NCBI GenBank assembly: GCA_028767165.1
Contig: JARACJ010000002.1
Span: forward strand, 372,001 to 436,000
Direction of reading: 5' to 3'
DNA from: Proteobacteria bacterium DTSAM18
Lineage (GTDB): Bacteria > Myxococcota_A > UBA796 > GCA-2862545
Length of the DNA: 64,000 bases
Both the position numbers and the translations under genes were made by a program. Positions 9,031 to 16,155 of this stretch are shown here, one piece after another; the stretch's first letter is position 1, and each line of letters begins with the position of its first letter. The notes beneath the pieces are model-generated. The model did no database searches. It saw nothing but the letters and a program-made list of their open reading frames with translations, and had not been told where the DNA came from.

Positions 9031-9061
9031 GAGGAAGGCTGGCTCCGTTCAGAGTCGGCCC

Positions 9062-9067
9062 ATCATA
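9062..9067 (-). promoter_or_regulatory. Candidate -10 element for the SMI1/TPR/HEAT gene
   Basis: On the minus strand this reads TATGAT, five of six matches to the -10 consensus, 31 bases before the 9030 start. The -35 region is poor (CTCTGG at 17 bases), so the call rests on one hexamer. Confidence 0.3.
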
Positions 9068-9133
9068 GCCCATGACCTGCGGTGCCAGAGCGTGCTGCGT
9101 GGAGGGAGGGGAGGACGCAGCCTGCCCGGTACA

Positions 9134-9382
9134 TCAGGTACAGGGGGCATCGGCCATGGAGCCGGCCTCGGCGCCCGCGGCGAACTGCCCGGCGATCTCG
9201 CCCGCCGTGGAGCGTGCGTGCTGGGCGGCGCGGTGGTGGGCGCGCCCCATGAGACGACCGGTGAGGCGGATGGCCTGCTCGAGCTCGTCGGCGCTGCGCG
9301 CCGTCCAGGGGATGGAGGCGACGGCGGCAGCAGCGACGCAGAGGGAACCGAAGAGGATGGACAGCAGGGTGATGTCGGACAT
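9134..9382 (-). CDS. Small single-span membrane protein of unknown function
   Basis: 82 residues starting MSDITLLSILFGSLCV, with an excellent ribosome site AAGGAGGT 4 bases before the ATG; the longer upstream frame has no site. One N-terminal membrane helix (about 4-22) is followed by a short amphipathic, Arg- and Ala-rich tail (RLTGRLMGRAHHRAAQHAR). No family is recognised. It is divergent from the WYL regulator gene and shares its 127-base upstream region, which holds spaced GTTC repeats, so it is a plausible target of that regulator. Confidence 0.7.
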   Translation of the reverse strand: MSDITLLSILFGSLCVAAAAVASIPWTARSADELEQAIRLTGRLMGRAHHRAAQHARSTAGEIAGQFAAGAEAGSMADAPCT

Positions 9383-9410
9383 GGGACCTCCTTGTTCGTG
9401 ACCATACCGG

Positions 9411-9455
9411 AACAGGTGTTCACTGTGCAACCGTTCAGTCGACTTGTGTTCGGCG
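9411..9455. promoter_or_regulatory. Three GTTC repeats at exact 15-base spacing, candidate operator
   Basis: GTTC occurs at 9418, 9433 and 9448. The first is part of a perfect palindrome GAACAGGTGTTC (9410-9421), the GAAC-N4-GTTC layout of LexA/DinR-type boxes. It lies between the divergent small membrane protein gene and the WYL regulator gene, so it could control both. The binding factor is not known. Confidence 0.45.
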
Positions 9456-9509
9456 TCGATGACGGATAAAACTCGACCCTGTCCTAGAACGGATGAACAG
9501 GAGATCCAC

Positions 9510-10526
9510 GTGAAAATGAACAAGGGGCAAAAACTTGTCCGGATGTTGGGTTGGCTGCGCCGATCCAGCGGCGTTCTCGCCACCGATCTGATGCGCGACC
9601 TGGATCTGGATGAACGTGGTCTCCGTCGCTACCTCGCGGATCTACGTGAGCTGGACATGCACATCCTGTCCGAGGGGCGCGGCGAGGCTCGTCGCCTGCG
9701 CATCCCCGTGGATGGCGCCTCCGGCCTCAAGCTCAACCTCACCGAGGTCATCTCGCTGCACTTCGGCCGCACCCTGTTCACCTTCCTGCAGGGCTCCACG
9801 TTCGCCGAGGATCTCGACGATGCCCTGCGGCGCCTGCAGCCCGCCTTTCCCAAGGACTTCCAGCAGCTCGGCGCCTCGTGGAGCAAGCGCTTCGTCGCCG
9901 TGGCGGAACACGGGAAGCACTACGGTGGCGAGGCCTCCGAGTTCATCGACGAGCTCCTCACGGCCATCCTGCGCAACTCGCCGGTCACGCTGCACTACCG
10001 CAAGCTCGACGGCCACACGCGCCTGTACGATCTGCACCCGTACACCCTCGCCATCTACCGCCAGGGTCTGTACCTGTTCGCCTACGACGAGGATGCCCGC
10101 CAGGTGAAGACCTTCGCCCTCGATCGCATCCGCGAGGTCCGTCGCGTCCGCGGCCGCACCTTCGAGCTGCCGGCAGACTGGGATCCGGATGCCTACATCG
10201 AGCACGCCTTCGGCATCATCTCGGGCCGTCCCCAGCGGATCGTGCTCGACTGCTCCCCCGCCATCGCCCCCTACATCCGCGAGCGGGCGTGGCACCGCAG
10301 CCAGCAGATCGAGGCGCAGTCGGATGGCTGGATCCGTCTCCGCATGGATGTGGCCCCGTCCCCCGAGCTCGTGAGCTGGGTGCTCTCCTTCGGCGCCGAG
10401 ATGCGGGTGGTCGCCCCCACCGCCCTGCGCGATGGCGTCCGTCGCCGCCTGCAGGCTGCGGTCGAGGCCTACCAGGCCCAGGGCGATCGCGCGGCGGGCG
10501 AACTCGAAGGAGCATCCGCGGAATGA
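9510..10526 (+). CDS. WYL-domain transcriptional regulator
   Basis: 338 residues from a GTG chosen because CAGGAG ends 6 bases upstream; an ATG two codons later is the alternative. An N-terminal winged helix (LVRMLGWLRRSSGVLATDL, with LDERGLRRYLADL as recognition helix) precedes a WYL domain at about 150-230 (LHPYTLAIYRQGLYLFAYDE, then TFALDRIREV) and a WCX-like tail. WYL domains sense ligands, often nucleic acids, and several family members respond to DNA damage. The stop overlaps the next start (ATGA), linking it to the unknown gene downstream. Confidence 0.9.
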   Translation: MKMNKGQKLVRMLGWLRRSSGVLATDLMRDLDLDERGLRRYLADLRELDMHILSEGRGEARRLRIPVDGASGLKLNLTEVISLHFGRTLFTFLQGSTFAEDLDDALRRLQPAFPKDFQQLGASWSKRFVAVAEHGKHYGGEASEFIDELLTAILRNSPVTLHYRKLDGHTRLYDLHPYTLAIYRQGLYLFAYDEDARQVKTFALDRIREVRRVRGRTFELPADWDPDAYIEHAFGIISGRPQRIVLDCSPAIAPYIRERAWHRSQQIEAQSDGWIRLRMDVAPSPELVSWVLSFGAEMRVVAPTALRDGVRRRLQAAVEAYQAQGDRAAGELEGASAE

Positions 10527-11428
10527 ACCTGTCCGAACTGCTCCACCGACGCGCCATCCCCGCCAACCTCGGCCTGCCCGACTACCGCTACTGGACCGAT
10601 CTCGCGGTCGAGGAGGGTCGCATGGCCCGGGCGGATGTCCTGTCCGATGCCGCCTACCTGGAGGGTGCCGGCCGCCTGGCACGGATGCTCCTGCAGCCCG
10701 ATCCCGCCGAGGTCCCTTCCTGGCGGGGGCTCGCCGAGGCGCTGGCGGTGCCCTGGCAGCCCGAGCCCTGGCTGGGCCCCGAGCCGGTGGCGGCTCCGGT
10801 GGCCAAGGCGCCGGTGCTCGCGCGCATCGCGGGCGACGTCTCTCCCACGGCCATGGAGGAGGCCCCCCTGCTGCTCCTGGGGCCCTGGGCCTGGCAGGTG
10901 CGGATGGAGGATCCCTGCGAGCGCTCCGCCCTGGTCAACGCCGTGGCCGAGGTGGCCCACATGATCCACCCCGGTCAGCGTCGCTCGCCCCTGCGCACCT
11001 GGCTCCGCAGCCCGCCGCGCGCGGCCCAGCACCTGCGCGACCAGGTCCAGCGGCTGCGTCAGTCCCCGATGGCCCCCTACCGCGTGGTGGAGGGGCCGGG
11101 CGGTCTGCACCTGCAGGCGCTGCTACCGCTCGCCGCACGCCACCTGCCCGAGGGGCCGGTGGATCTGTCGGCGCTCGGCGGTGTGGCGGGCCCGGCGCGG
11201 CCCGGCCGGGATGTGTGGGCCCGCGTGGTGCTCACCCCCGAGGGCTGGACCGCCGCCCAGGGGTTCGTGCTCCCCGGCGAGCTCTCGGCAGAGTGGCTCG
11301 AGGGCACGTGGCGGCCCGTGGCGCTGCAGCGCCTGCTGCTCAACCGCGTGGTCCGTGCCGGCGAGGTCCTCCGCGACGATGGCTGGTGGATGGTCGCGAT
11401 GGCCCACCGGGCGATGTTCAGGGCGTAG
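10523..11428 (+). CDS. Unknown protein translationally coupled to the WYL regulator
   Basis: 301 residues from the ATG overlapping the regulator stop. Cytoplasmic, rich in Pro, Ala, Arg and Trp. There is a PEPWLGPEPVAAPVAK linker near residue 85, strands such as LLLLGPWAWQVRM, and a basic helical stretch (RTWLRSPPRAAQHLRDQV). No family, catalytic motif or membrane segment is recognised. The overlap and shared promoter suggest it works with the regulator, perhaps as a co-regulator. Its last 11 bases overlap the 3' end of the opposing gene. Confidence 0.75.
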   Translation: MNLSELLHRRAIPANLGLPDYRYWTDLAVEEGRMARADVLSDAAYLEGAGRLARMLLQPDPAEVPSWRGLAEALAVPWQPEPWLGPEPVAAPVAKAPVLARIAGDVSPTAMEEAPLLLLGPWAWQVRMEDPCERSALVNAVAEVAHMIHPGQRRSPLRTWLRSPPRAAQHLRDQVQRLRQSPMAPYRVVEGPGGLHLQALLPLAARHLPEGPVDLSALGGVAGPARPGRDVWARVVLTPEGWTAAQGFVLPGELSAEWLEGTWRPVALQRLLLNRVVRAGEVLRDDGWWMVAMAHRAMFRA

Positions 11429-11849
11429 CCGCACCGTGATGGAACTGGATGCCCCGGATCTTCTCCACCTCGATGCGGTAGCGACCCCAGCTGGTCTCGC
11501 CGTAGCAGGGGGCGTCGTAGTCCACCATCACGGTCACCGTGTCGCCATCGCGCAGGGTGATGTAGGCGCTGCGGTAGCGTTTGTCGTCGGTGGGGGAGAT
11601 GCGCACCTTGTCGATGCGCTCGAAGGGCACGGCCACGTCGGCCTCGCCCTTCTTGCCGTACACGTACACCTCGCCGTTGAACGACACCTTCGACAAGGTG
11701 GCGGCCTCGCCGGACAGGTCGGTGACCGTCGCGGTGAAGTCCTGCGCCGGTACAGGAATCCGGGACGGCGCCGATGAACCACCGAAGCCGGTGGCGTGGG
11801 CGACGGCACCGGTCAGGGTCAGGCACAACAGGAAGGTTCGAAAGCCCAT
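11418..11849 (-). CDS. Secreted or periplasmic protein of unknown function
   Basis: 143 residues with a signal peptide (MGFRTFLLCLTLTGAVAHA, cleavage near 19-20) and a small beta-rich mature domain (FTATVTDLSGEAATLSKVSF, VPFERIDKVRI). GAGGAG lies 8 bases before the ATG. A minus-strand TTGACA at 11894-11899 could be its -35, although the matching -10 (TACCGA) is weak. No family is recognised; the pattern resembles small surface-expressed beta domains that read out a stimulus, but this is only a fold impression. Confidence 0.72.
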   Translation of the reverse strand: MGFRTFLLCLTLTGAVAHATGFGGSSAPSRIPVPAQDFTATVTDLSGEAATLSKVSFNGEVYVYGKKGEADVAVPFERIDKVRISPTDDKRYRSAYITLRDGDTVTVMVDYDAPCYGETSWGRYRIEVEKIRGIQFHHGAATP

Positions 11850-11958
11850 GAAGACGCTCCTCGAGCAGGTTCGGTACGGGGTGCGCTCTAGTCTGTCAAG
11901 CGGCCTCTTGGACGGCCTCTGGATGCAACGTTAGCCAGACCCGCCGAGCGAGGGACCC

Positions 11959-12891
11959 GTGCACGCAAGTACCATCGTAGTGGAAGGTAGCGAACACTTT
12001 CGCCCCGGCGGCTCCCGCCCGGTGGTCACGATCGGCAATTTCGACGGCGTGCACCTCGGTCATCAGGCGTTGATCCGACGCGCCCGCACCCTCGCTGCGG
12101 AACTCGGCGGCTCCGTCTGGGCCTACACCTTCGATCCGCCGCCGAGCATGGTCATGGCCCCCGACAAGGCCGGTCCGAGGGTGCAGCTCCTCGAACACAA
12201 GATCGAACGGCTGGCCGAGGCGGGTGTCGACGGCGTGCTGGTCGAGCCCTTCAGCAGGGCGTTCTCGGTGCAGCCCCCCGAGGACTTCATCTCCACCATC
12301 CTGCAGCAGCGCCTGCAGGTCGCCGGGGTCGTGGTGGGGTGGGACTTCCACTTCGGCGCAAAGCGGGCCGGTACGGTCGAGCTGCTCCAGCAGGTCATGG
12401 ACTGTCCCGTGGTGCAGGTGTCCGCCGTCGAGCTCGACGACGAGGTGATCTCCTCCTCCCGCATCCGACGCGTGGTGCAGGCAGGAGACGTCGCGCAGGC
12501 GGCCCGCTGTCTCGGACGCCCCCACGAGGTGCCCGGCGTGGTGGTCCGAGGCGATGCCCTGGGGCGCAAGCTCGGCTTCCCCACCGCCAACCTGCAGGTT
12601 CCGGCGGGTCTGCTTCGGCCGGCGGACGGCACCTACGCCGCCTGGACGAGGGTGCAGGGCCGTACCTGGCCCTCCGTCGTCCACCTGGGGCGTCGCCCCA
12701 CCGTCGGAGGCAGCCAGGCCCGCTTCGAGGTGCACATCCTCGACTACCAGGGCGATCTGTACGGGCACCAGCTCACGGTCGGCTTCGTCGAGCGCATCCG
12801 CGGCGAGCAGCGCTTCGAAGACGTGAAGGCGCTCCAGACCCAGATCGGGCACGACATCGCCCGGGCCCGCGTCATGCTGGGTGTGCAGTGA
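11959..12891 (+). CDS. ribF: Bifunctional riboflavin kinase / FAD synthetase
   Basis: 310 residues from a GTG preceded by GAGGGA. The FMN adenylyltransferase half carries GNFDGVHLGH (26-35) and the VGWDFHFG motif. The C-terminal riboflavin kinase half begins at PHEVPGVVVRGDALGRKLGF and contains PTANL. It converts riboflavin to FMN and then FAD in the cytosol. Its stop overlaps the aroE GTG by 4 bases, making it the first gene of a six-gene run that ends in the AAA ATPase. Confidence 0.96.
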   Translation: MHASTIVVEGSEHFRPGGSRPVVTIGNFDGVHLGHQALIRRARTLAAELGGSVWAYTFDPPPSMVMAPDKAGPRVQLLEHKIERLAEAGVDGVLVEPFSRAFSVQPPEDFISTILQQRLQVAGVVVGWDFHFGAKRAGTVELLQQVMDCPVVQVSAVELDDEVISSSRIRRVVQAGDVAQAARCLGRPHEVPGVVVRGDALGRKLGFPTANLQVPAGLLRPADGTYAAWTRVQGRTWPSVVHLGRRPTVGGSQARFEVHILDYQGDLYGHQLTVGFVERIRGEQRFEDVKALQTQIGHDIARARVMLGVQ

Positions 12892-13727
12892 TCAGCGGCC
12901 ACACGCGGGTCTTCGCGCTGATCGGTCACCCGGTCGAACACTCCCTCTCGCCCGCGCTGTACAACCCGCAGTTCGAGGCCGACGGCGTGGACGCCGTCTA
13001 CGTGGCGCTCGACGTCCACCCGGACCAGGCCATGCAGGTCGGGCACATGATCCGGCACATGGGGCTCGCCGGTGCCAACCTCACCGTCCCCTTCAAGGCC
13101 GCCGTCCTGTCCTCGCTGGACCGGGTCGATCCGCTCGCCCGCCTGCTGAAGGCGGTCAACACCGTGGTCTGGGAGGACGGTCAGCTCGTCGGCTACAACA
13201 CCGATGCGCCGGGCTTCGTCGAGGGCCTGAGGGCCGACCTCGGGGTCGATCCCAAGGGCATGAAGGTGGTGGTCCTCGGTGCCGGTGGTGCCGGACGGGC
13301 CGTCGGAATGGGACTTGCCGCGGCGGGGGCCGCCGAGGTCACCTGGCTCAACCGCACGTCGGTCACCGCCGAGCAGACCGCCAGGCGCTGTGGTGAGGCC
13401 TACACCGGTGTCACCTGCCACGGCGCGCCCCTGAGCCGCGCCGCCTGGGAGATCGCCGCCGCCGAGGCCGATCTCGTGGTCCAGTGCACCAGCGGCTCGG
13501 GGGTCATGCTGGTGAACGAGCTGTCCCTGGAACCGCTGGCTTCGGGCGCCATCTGGGCCGACATCAACTACTGGATGGATGCCCCGCCCCACGTGGAGGC
13601 GCTGCGGCAGGCCGGACACCGCATCCACCTCGGCCACCACATGCTCGCGTGGCAGGCGGTTCGAGCTTACGGCCATTTCACGGGCCTGCATCCAGATGCG
13701 GCGGCATTCGTGGCGCGATTGGGCTAG
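12888..13727 (+). CDS. aroE: Shikimate dehydrogenase
   Basis: 279 residues from a GTG overlapping the ribF stop (GTGA). Shikimate-binding SLSP (19-22), catalytic K70 in NLTVPFK, N91 and D106 in GYNTDAPGF, and the NADP Rossmann loop GAGGAGRA (131-138) are all present. It reduces 3-dehydroshikimate to shikimate in aromatic amino-acid synthesis. There is no functional link to the FHA genes that follow 24 bases later; shared transcription is likely incidental or growth-linked. Confidence 0.96.
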   Translation: MISGHTRVFALIGHPVEHSLSPALYNPQFEADGVDAVYVALDVHPDQAMQVGHMIRHMGLAGANLTVPFKAAVLSSLDRVDPLARLLKAVNTVVWEDGQLVGYNTDAPGFVEGLRADLGVDPKGMKVVVLGAGGAGRAVGMGLAAAGAAEVTWLNRTSVTAEQTARRCGEAYTGVTCHGAPLSRAAWEIAAAEADLVVQCTSGSGVMLVNELSLEPLASGAIWADINYWMDAPPHVEALRQAGHRIHLGHHMLAWQAVRAYGHFTGLHPDAAAFVARLG

Positions 13728-13751
13728 TGTCCGCCCCAGCGAGGAAGGCGC

Positions 13752-14129
13752 ATGGCGGAAGTCACTCCCTATCTGGTCTGCACGTCAGGCTCCCTGGAAG
13801 GCCAGGTGTTCGAGCTGTCCGACACCGGTCTGTCTCTGGGCAGGTACCCGGACAACGACGTGGTGATCCCCGACGATGGGGTCAGCCGCTACCACGCGCG
13901 TCTGCTGTACGACAACGGCTCCCTGTGGCTGCGCGACGCCGGCTCCCGCAACGGCGTCTTCGTCAACGACGTCCGGCTGTCCGACCACCGTGCGCTCAAG
14001 GTGGGCGACGTCATCCGCATCGCCCAGACCGAGTTCGAGGTCCGTTGGGGCATCGAGGAGGTCGAGGACTCCTCCCAGGTGCAGCCCGAGCCCGACAAGA
14101 AGAAGCGCTGGTACTGGCCCTTCAGCTAG
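13752..14129 (+). CDS. Single-FHA-domain protein
   Basis: 125 residues, nearly all one FHA domain, a phosphothreonine-binding beta sandwich. Key residues are G30-R31, the S45-x-x-H48 pair in VSRYHARL, N67-G68 in SRNG and N72. The C-terminal tail is acidic then basic-aromatic (PDKKKRWYWPFS). GAGGAAGG precedes the ATG. It starts the FHA part of the operon, 24 bases after aroE, and likely reads phosphorylation by a Hanks-type kinase. Confidence 0.93.
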   Translation: MAEVTPYLVCTSGSLEGQVFELSDTGLSLGRYPDNDVVIPDDGVSRYHARLLYDNGSLWLRDAGSRNGVFVNDVRLSDHRALKVGDVIRIAQTEFEVRWGIEEVEDSSQVQPEPDKKKRWYWPFS

Positions 14130-14215
14130 CCTCCCGACCCTGCCTTCGGTCACCGTCTTGTGCTTTGATGCGGTGTCCGGTACAGGTCCCGGCATCGGGC
14201 GGCAGGAGGAAGGGG

Positions 14216-15037
14216 ATGATCGAGGTCGAGATCACGCGAGATGGGCAGGCCCCACGGCGGGTCCGTCTTGCGGATGGTGCGTTCCGTCTCGGGCGCCACG
14301 AAGACAACGACATCGTCCTCGATGGCCGTGAGGTCAGCCGCCACCACGCCCGCCTGCTCCTCGACGGCTCCGACGTCGTGATCGAGGATCTGTCCAGCGG
14401 CAACGGCGTGCTGGTGGCCGGCCGGCTGATCCGCGACGGGCTCGTGGCCGAGGGCGACGTCATCCAGATCGCCACCTTCGAGCTGTCCTACCACCACGTC
14501 GTGCCCGAGGTCGATGGCGAGGCGGTCCTCCTGGCGATGGACGGCGACGACGTCGGCCGGCGCTGGCCACTCCAGGGCGAGTGTCTGTCCATCGGTCGAG
14601 GCGACGACGCCGACGTCCTCATCGACGACCCGGGCGTCTCCCGGCACCATGCCGACCTGGTCCGACGCGCCTATGGCTGGTCCATCCGCGACAACGGCAG
14701 CGCCAACGGCCTGTACCTGAACGATCAGCGCCTGCGGGAGGCACCGCTGCGCTCCGGCGACATCCTGCGCATCGGCACCCTGCGGTTCCGCTTCGTCATC
14801 AAGGCACCCGAGGCGGGGCCCGAGGCCCGCACCGGCCAGGGGGAGGCCACGGTCATCCTGCGTCGCGACGACCTCGGCGATCCGGCGAGCGCACCGCCAC
14901 CTCCGCACGTGGCCTCCCCGAAGGTCCGCACCCAGACCACCGCCTCCTGGTGGGCATACCTGCTCCTCGGCGTGGTGGGCGCGGGCATCCTGGTGGGTCT
15001 GCTCTGGGTCGCACAGCGCATGGGTGTGTCCGGGTGA
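14216..15037 (+). CDS. Two-FHA-domain membrane protein
   Basis: 273 residues. FHA 1 (about 1-95) has GRHEDND and VSRHHARLL; FHA 2 (about 105-190) has GRGDDADV, VSRHHADLV and NGSANGLYLN. A linker leads to one C-terminal membrane helix (WWAYLLLGVVGAGILVGLLW), so both FHA domains should face the cytoplasm. GGAGGAAGG precedes the ATG. Its stop overlaps the lipoprotein start by 4 bases (GTGA). It may recruit phosphorylated partners to the inner membrane, next to the lipoprotein and AAA gene products. Confidence 0.9.
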   Translation: MIEVEITRDGQAPRRVRLADGAFRLGRHEDNDIVLDGREVSRHHARLLLDGSDVVIEDLSSGNGVLVAGRLIRDGLVAEGDVIQIATFELSYHHVVPEVDGEAVLLAMDGDDVGRRWPLQGECLSIGRGDDADVLIDDPGVSRHHADLVRRAYGWSIRDNGSANGLYLNDQRLREAPLRSGDILRIGTLRFRFVIKAPEAGPEARTGQGEATVILRRDDLGDPASAPPPPHVASPKVRTQTTASWWAYLLLGVVGAGILVGLLWVAQRMGVSG

Positions 15038-16155
15038 AGCAGTCGCTCCTCATGCTCGTCCTCGCCGCCGGCTGTGCGCCGAAGGATCTCACCGACCCCC
15101 TCGATGCCTTCCTCCCCGAGGCCACCGACGACGCCCTGGCGCCCCGTGTCCTCCTCGACCAGGCCATCACCTCCACCGATCCGATGGTCCGGGGCATCGG
15201 CCTCGCCGGTCTGCTCCGCGACGACGTGCCGCCGCCGCTGGCCCGGGTCGCATGGGATCCCGACCCGGTGGCGCAGCACACCGCCATCGAGACCCTGCTC
15301 GGGCCCTGTGGTCGCCCTCCGGCGATCGAGGCGCTCTCCTGGCTCGTCACCCAGGACGCCCTCGACCCCACCACCGCCGCCCGCGTGGCGCTGGTGCTGG
15401 ATGCGCACGGGACCGCCGGCGACTGGCCCGCTGCGCTCACACGGCGTCACGAGGCCCTCCCGCAGGCCCTTCGACTGCCGCTCACCTACGCCCTCGGCGC
15501 GCTCGACCACGTCGATGATGCGCAGCTGGCCGAGGAGGCCCGGTGGTTGGCCCTCCCGTACGAGGTGGCGCTGTGGGGCGACCTGCTGGCCCATGCCCCC
15601 GGGCACGATCCCGCCTGGAGCGAGGCCGCCCTCGCCCAGGGAGAGGAGTCCCGGCTGTGGGCCCTGCTGCTGCGGCAGGCAGAAGGCGCGAATCCTCCGC
15701 TGCCCAAGGAGGTCCGCAAGGATCGGGGCGCGCTGTGGATGGGCCTGGAGACGTGGAGCGCGTCGGCCCACGACGATGCCTCCCTTTGGATGGATCGCTG
15801 GGCGCGCTTCCTCGGCAGTGAGGGCCGTGCGGTCGTCGACCTGTGGGAGAAGCCCTCCCGGCGCACCCTCGTGAAGGTGTTCGCCACCGTGCCGCCGGAA
15901 GGGGCCTCCCTCGTCCTGTCCCACCTGGACCGCTTGCCCCCGGATCTGGCGAAGGAGGCCCTGGATTGGGGACTCGGCGCCGACGACGCCACGGTGCTCG
16001 CCGCCGCCGCCCGTGCCGCCGCCCTGTGCGACGTGGCCGCTCCCACGGAGCGCCTGGACGCCCTGCTCGGTGACGATCGCGTCCTCGTGCGTACGTGGAG
16101 CGCCCTGGCCCTCACCCGGCCCGACTCCACCGCACCGGCCCCGGAGGCCCCGTGA
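15034..16155 (+). CDS. HEAT-like repeat lipoprotein
   Basis: 373 residues from a GTG overlapping the previous stop. A short lipoprotein signal ends in the lipobox LAAGC (Cys14). The mature part is alpha-helical and Asp/Ala-rich with repeated HEAT-like units, for example RGIGLAGLLRDDVPPPLARV and VRTWSALALTRPDS near the end. No enzymatic motif is visible. It overlaps the membrane FHA gene and the AAA gene, so it is likely a periplasmic or outer-membrane partner of the membrane FHA protein. Confidence 0.85.
   Translation: MKQSLLMLVLAAGCAPKDLTDPLDAFLPEATDDALAPRVLLDQAITSTDPMVRGIGLAGLLRDDVPPPLARVAWDPDPVAQHTAIETLLGPCGRPPAIEALSWLVTQDALDPTTAARVALVLDAHGTAGDWPAALTRRHEALPQALRLPLTYALGALDHVDDAQLAEEARWLALPYEVALWGDLLAHAPGHDPAWSEAALAQGEESRLWALLLRQAEGANPPLPKEVRKDRGALWMGLETWSASAHDDASLWMDRWARFLGSEGRAVVDLWEKPSRRTLVKVFATVPPEGASLVLSHLDRLPPDLAKEALDWGLGADDATVLAAAARAAALCDVAAPTERLDALLGDDRVLVRTWSALALTRPDSTAPAPEAP

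Noticed and set aside
6145-9075. Plus-strand frame of 976 codons opposite the SMI1/TPR/HEAT gene
   Set aside because: Low-complexity Gly/Val/Leu-rich translation without motifs; antisense shadow.
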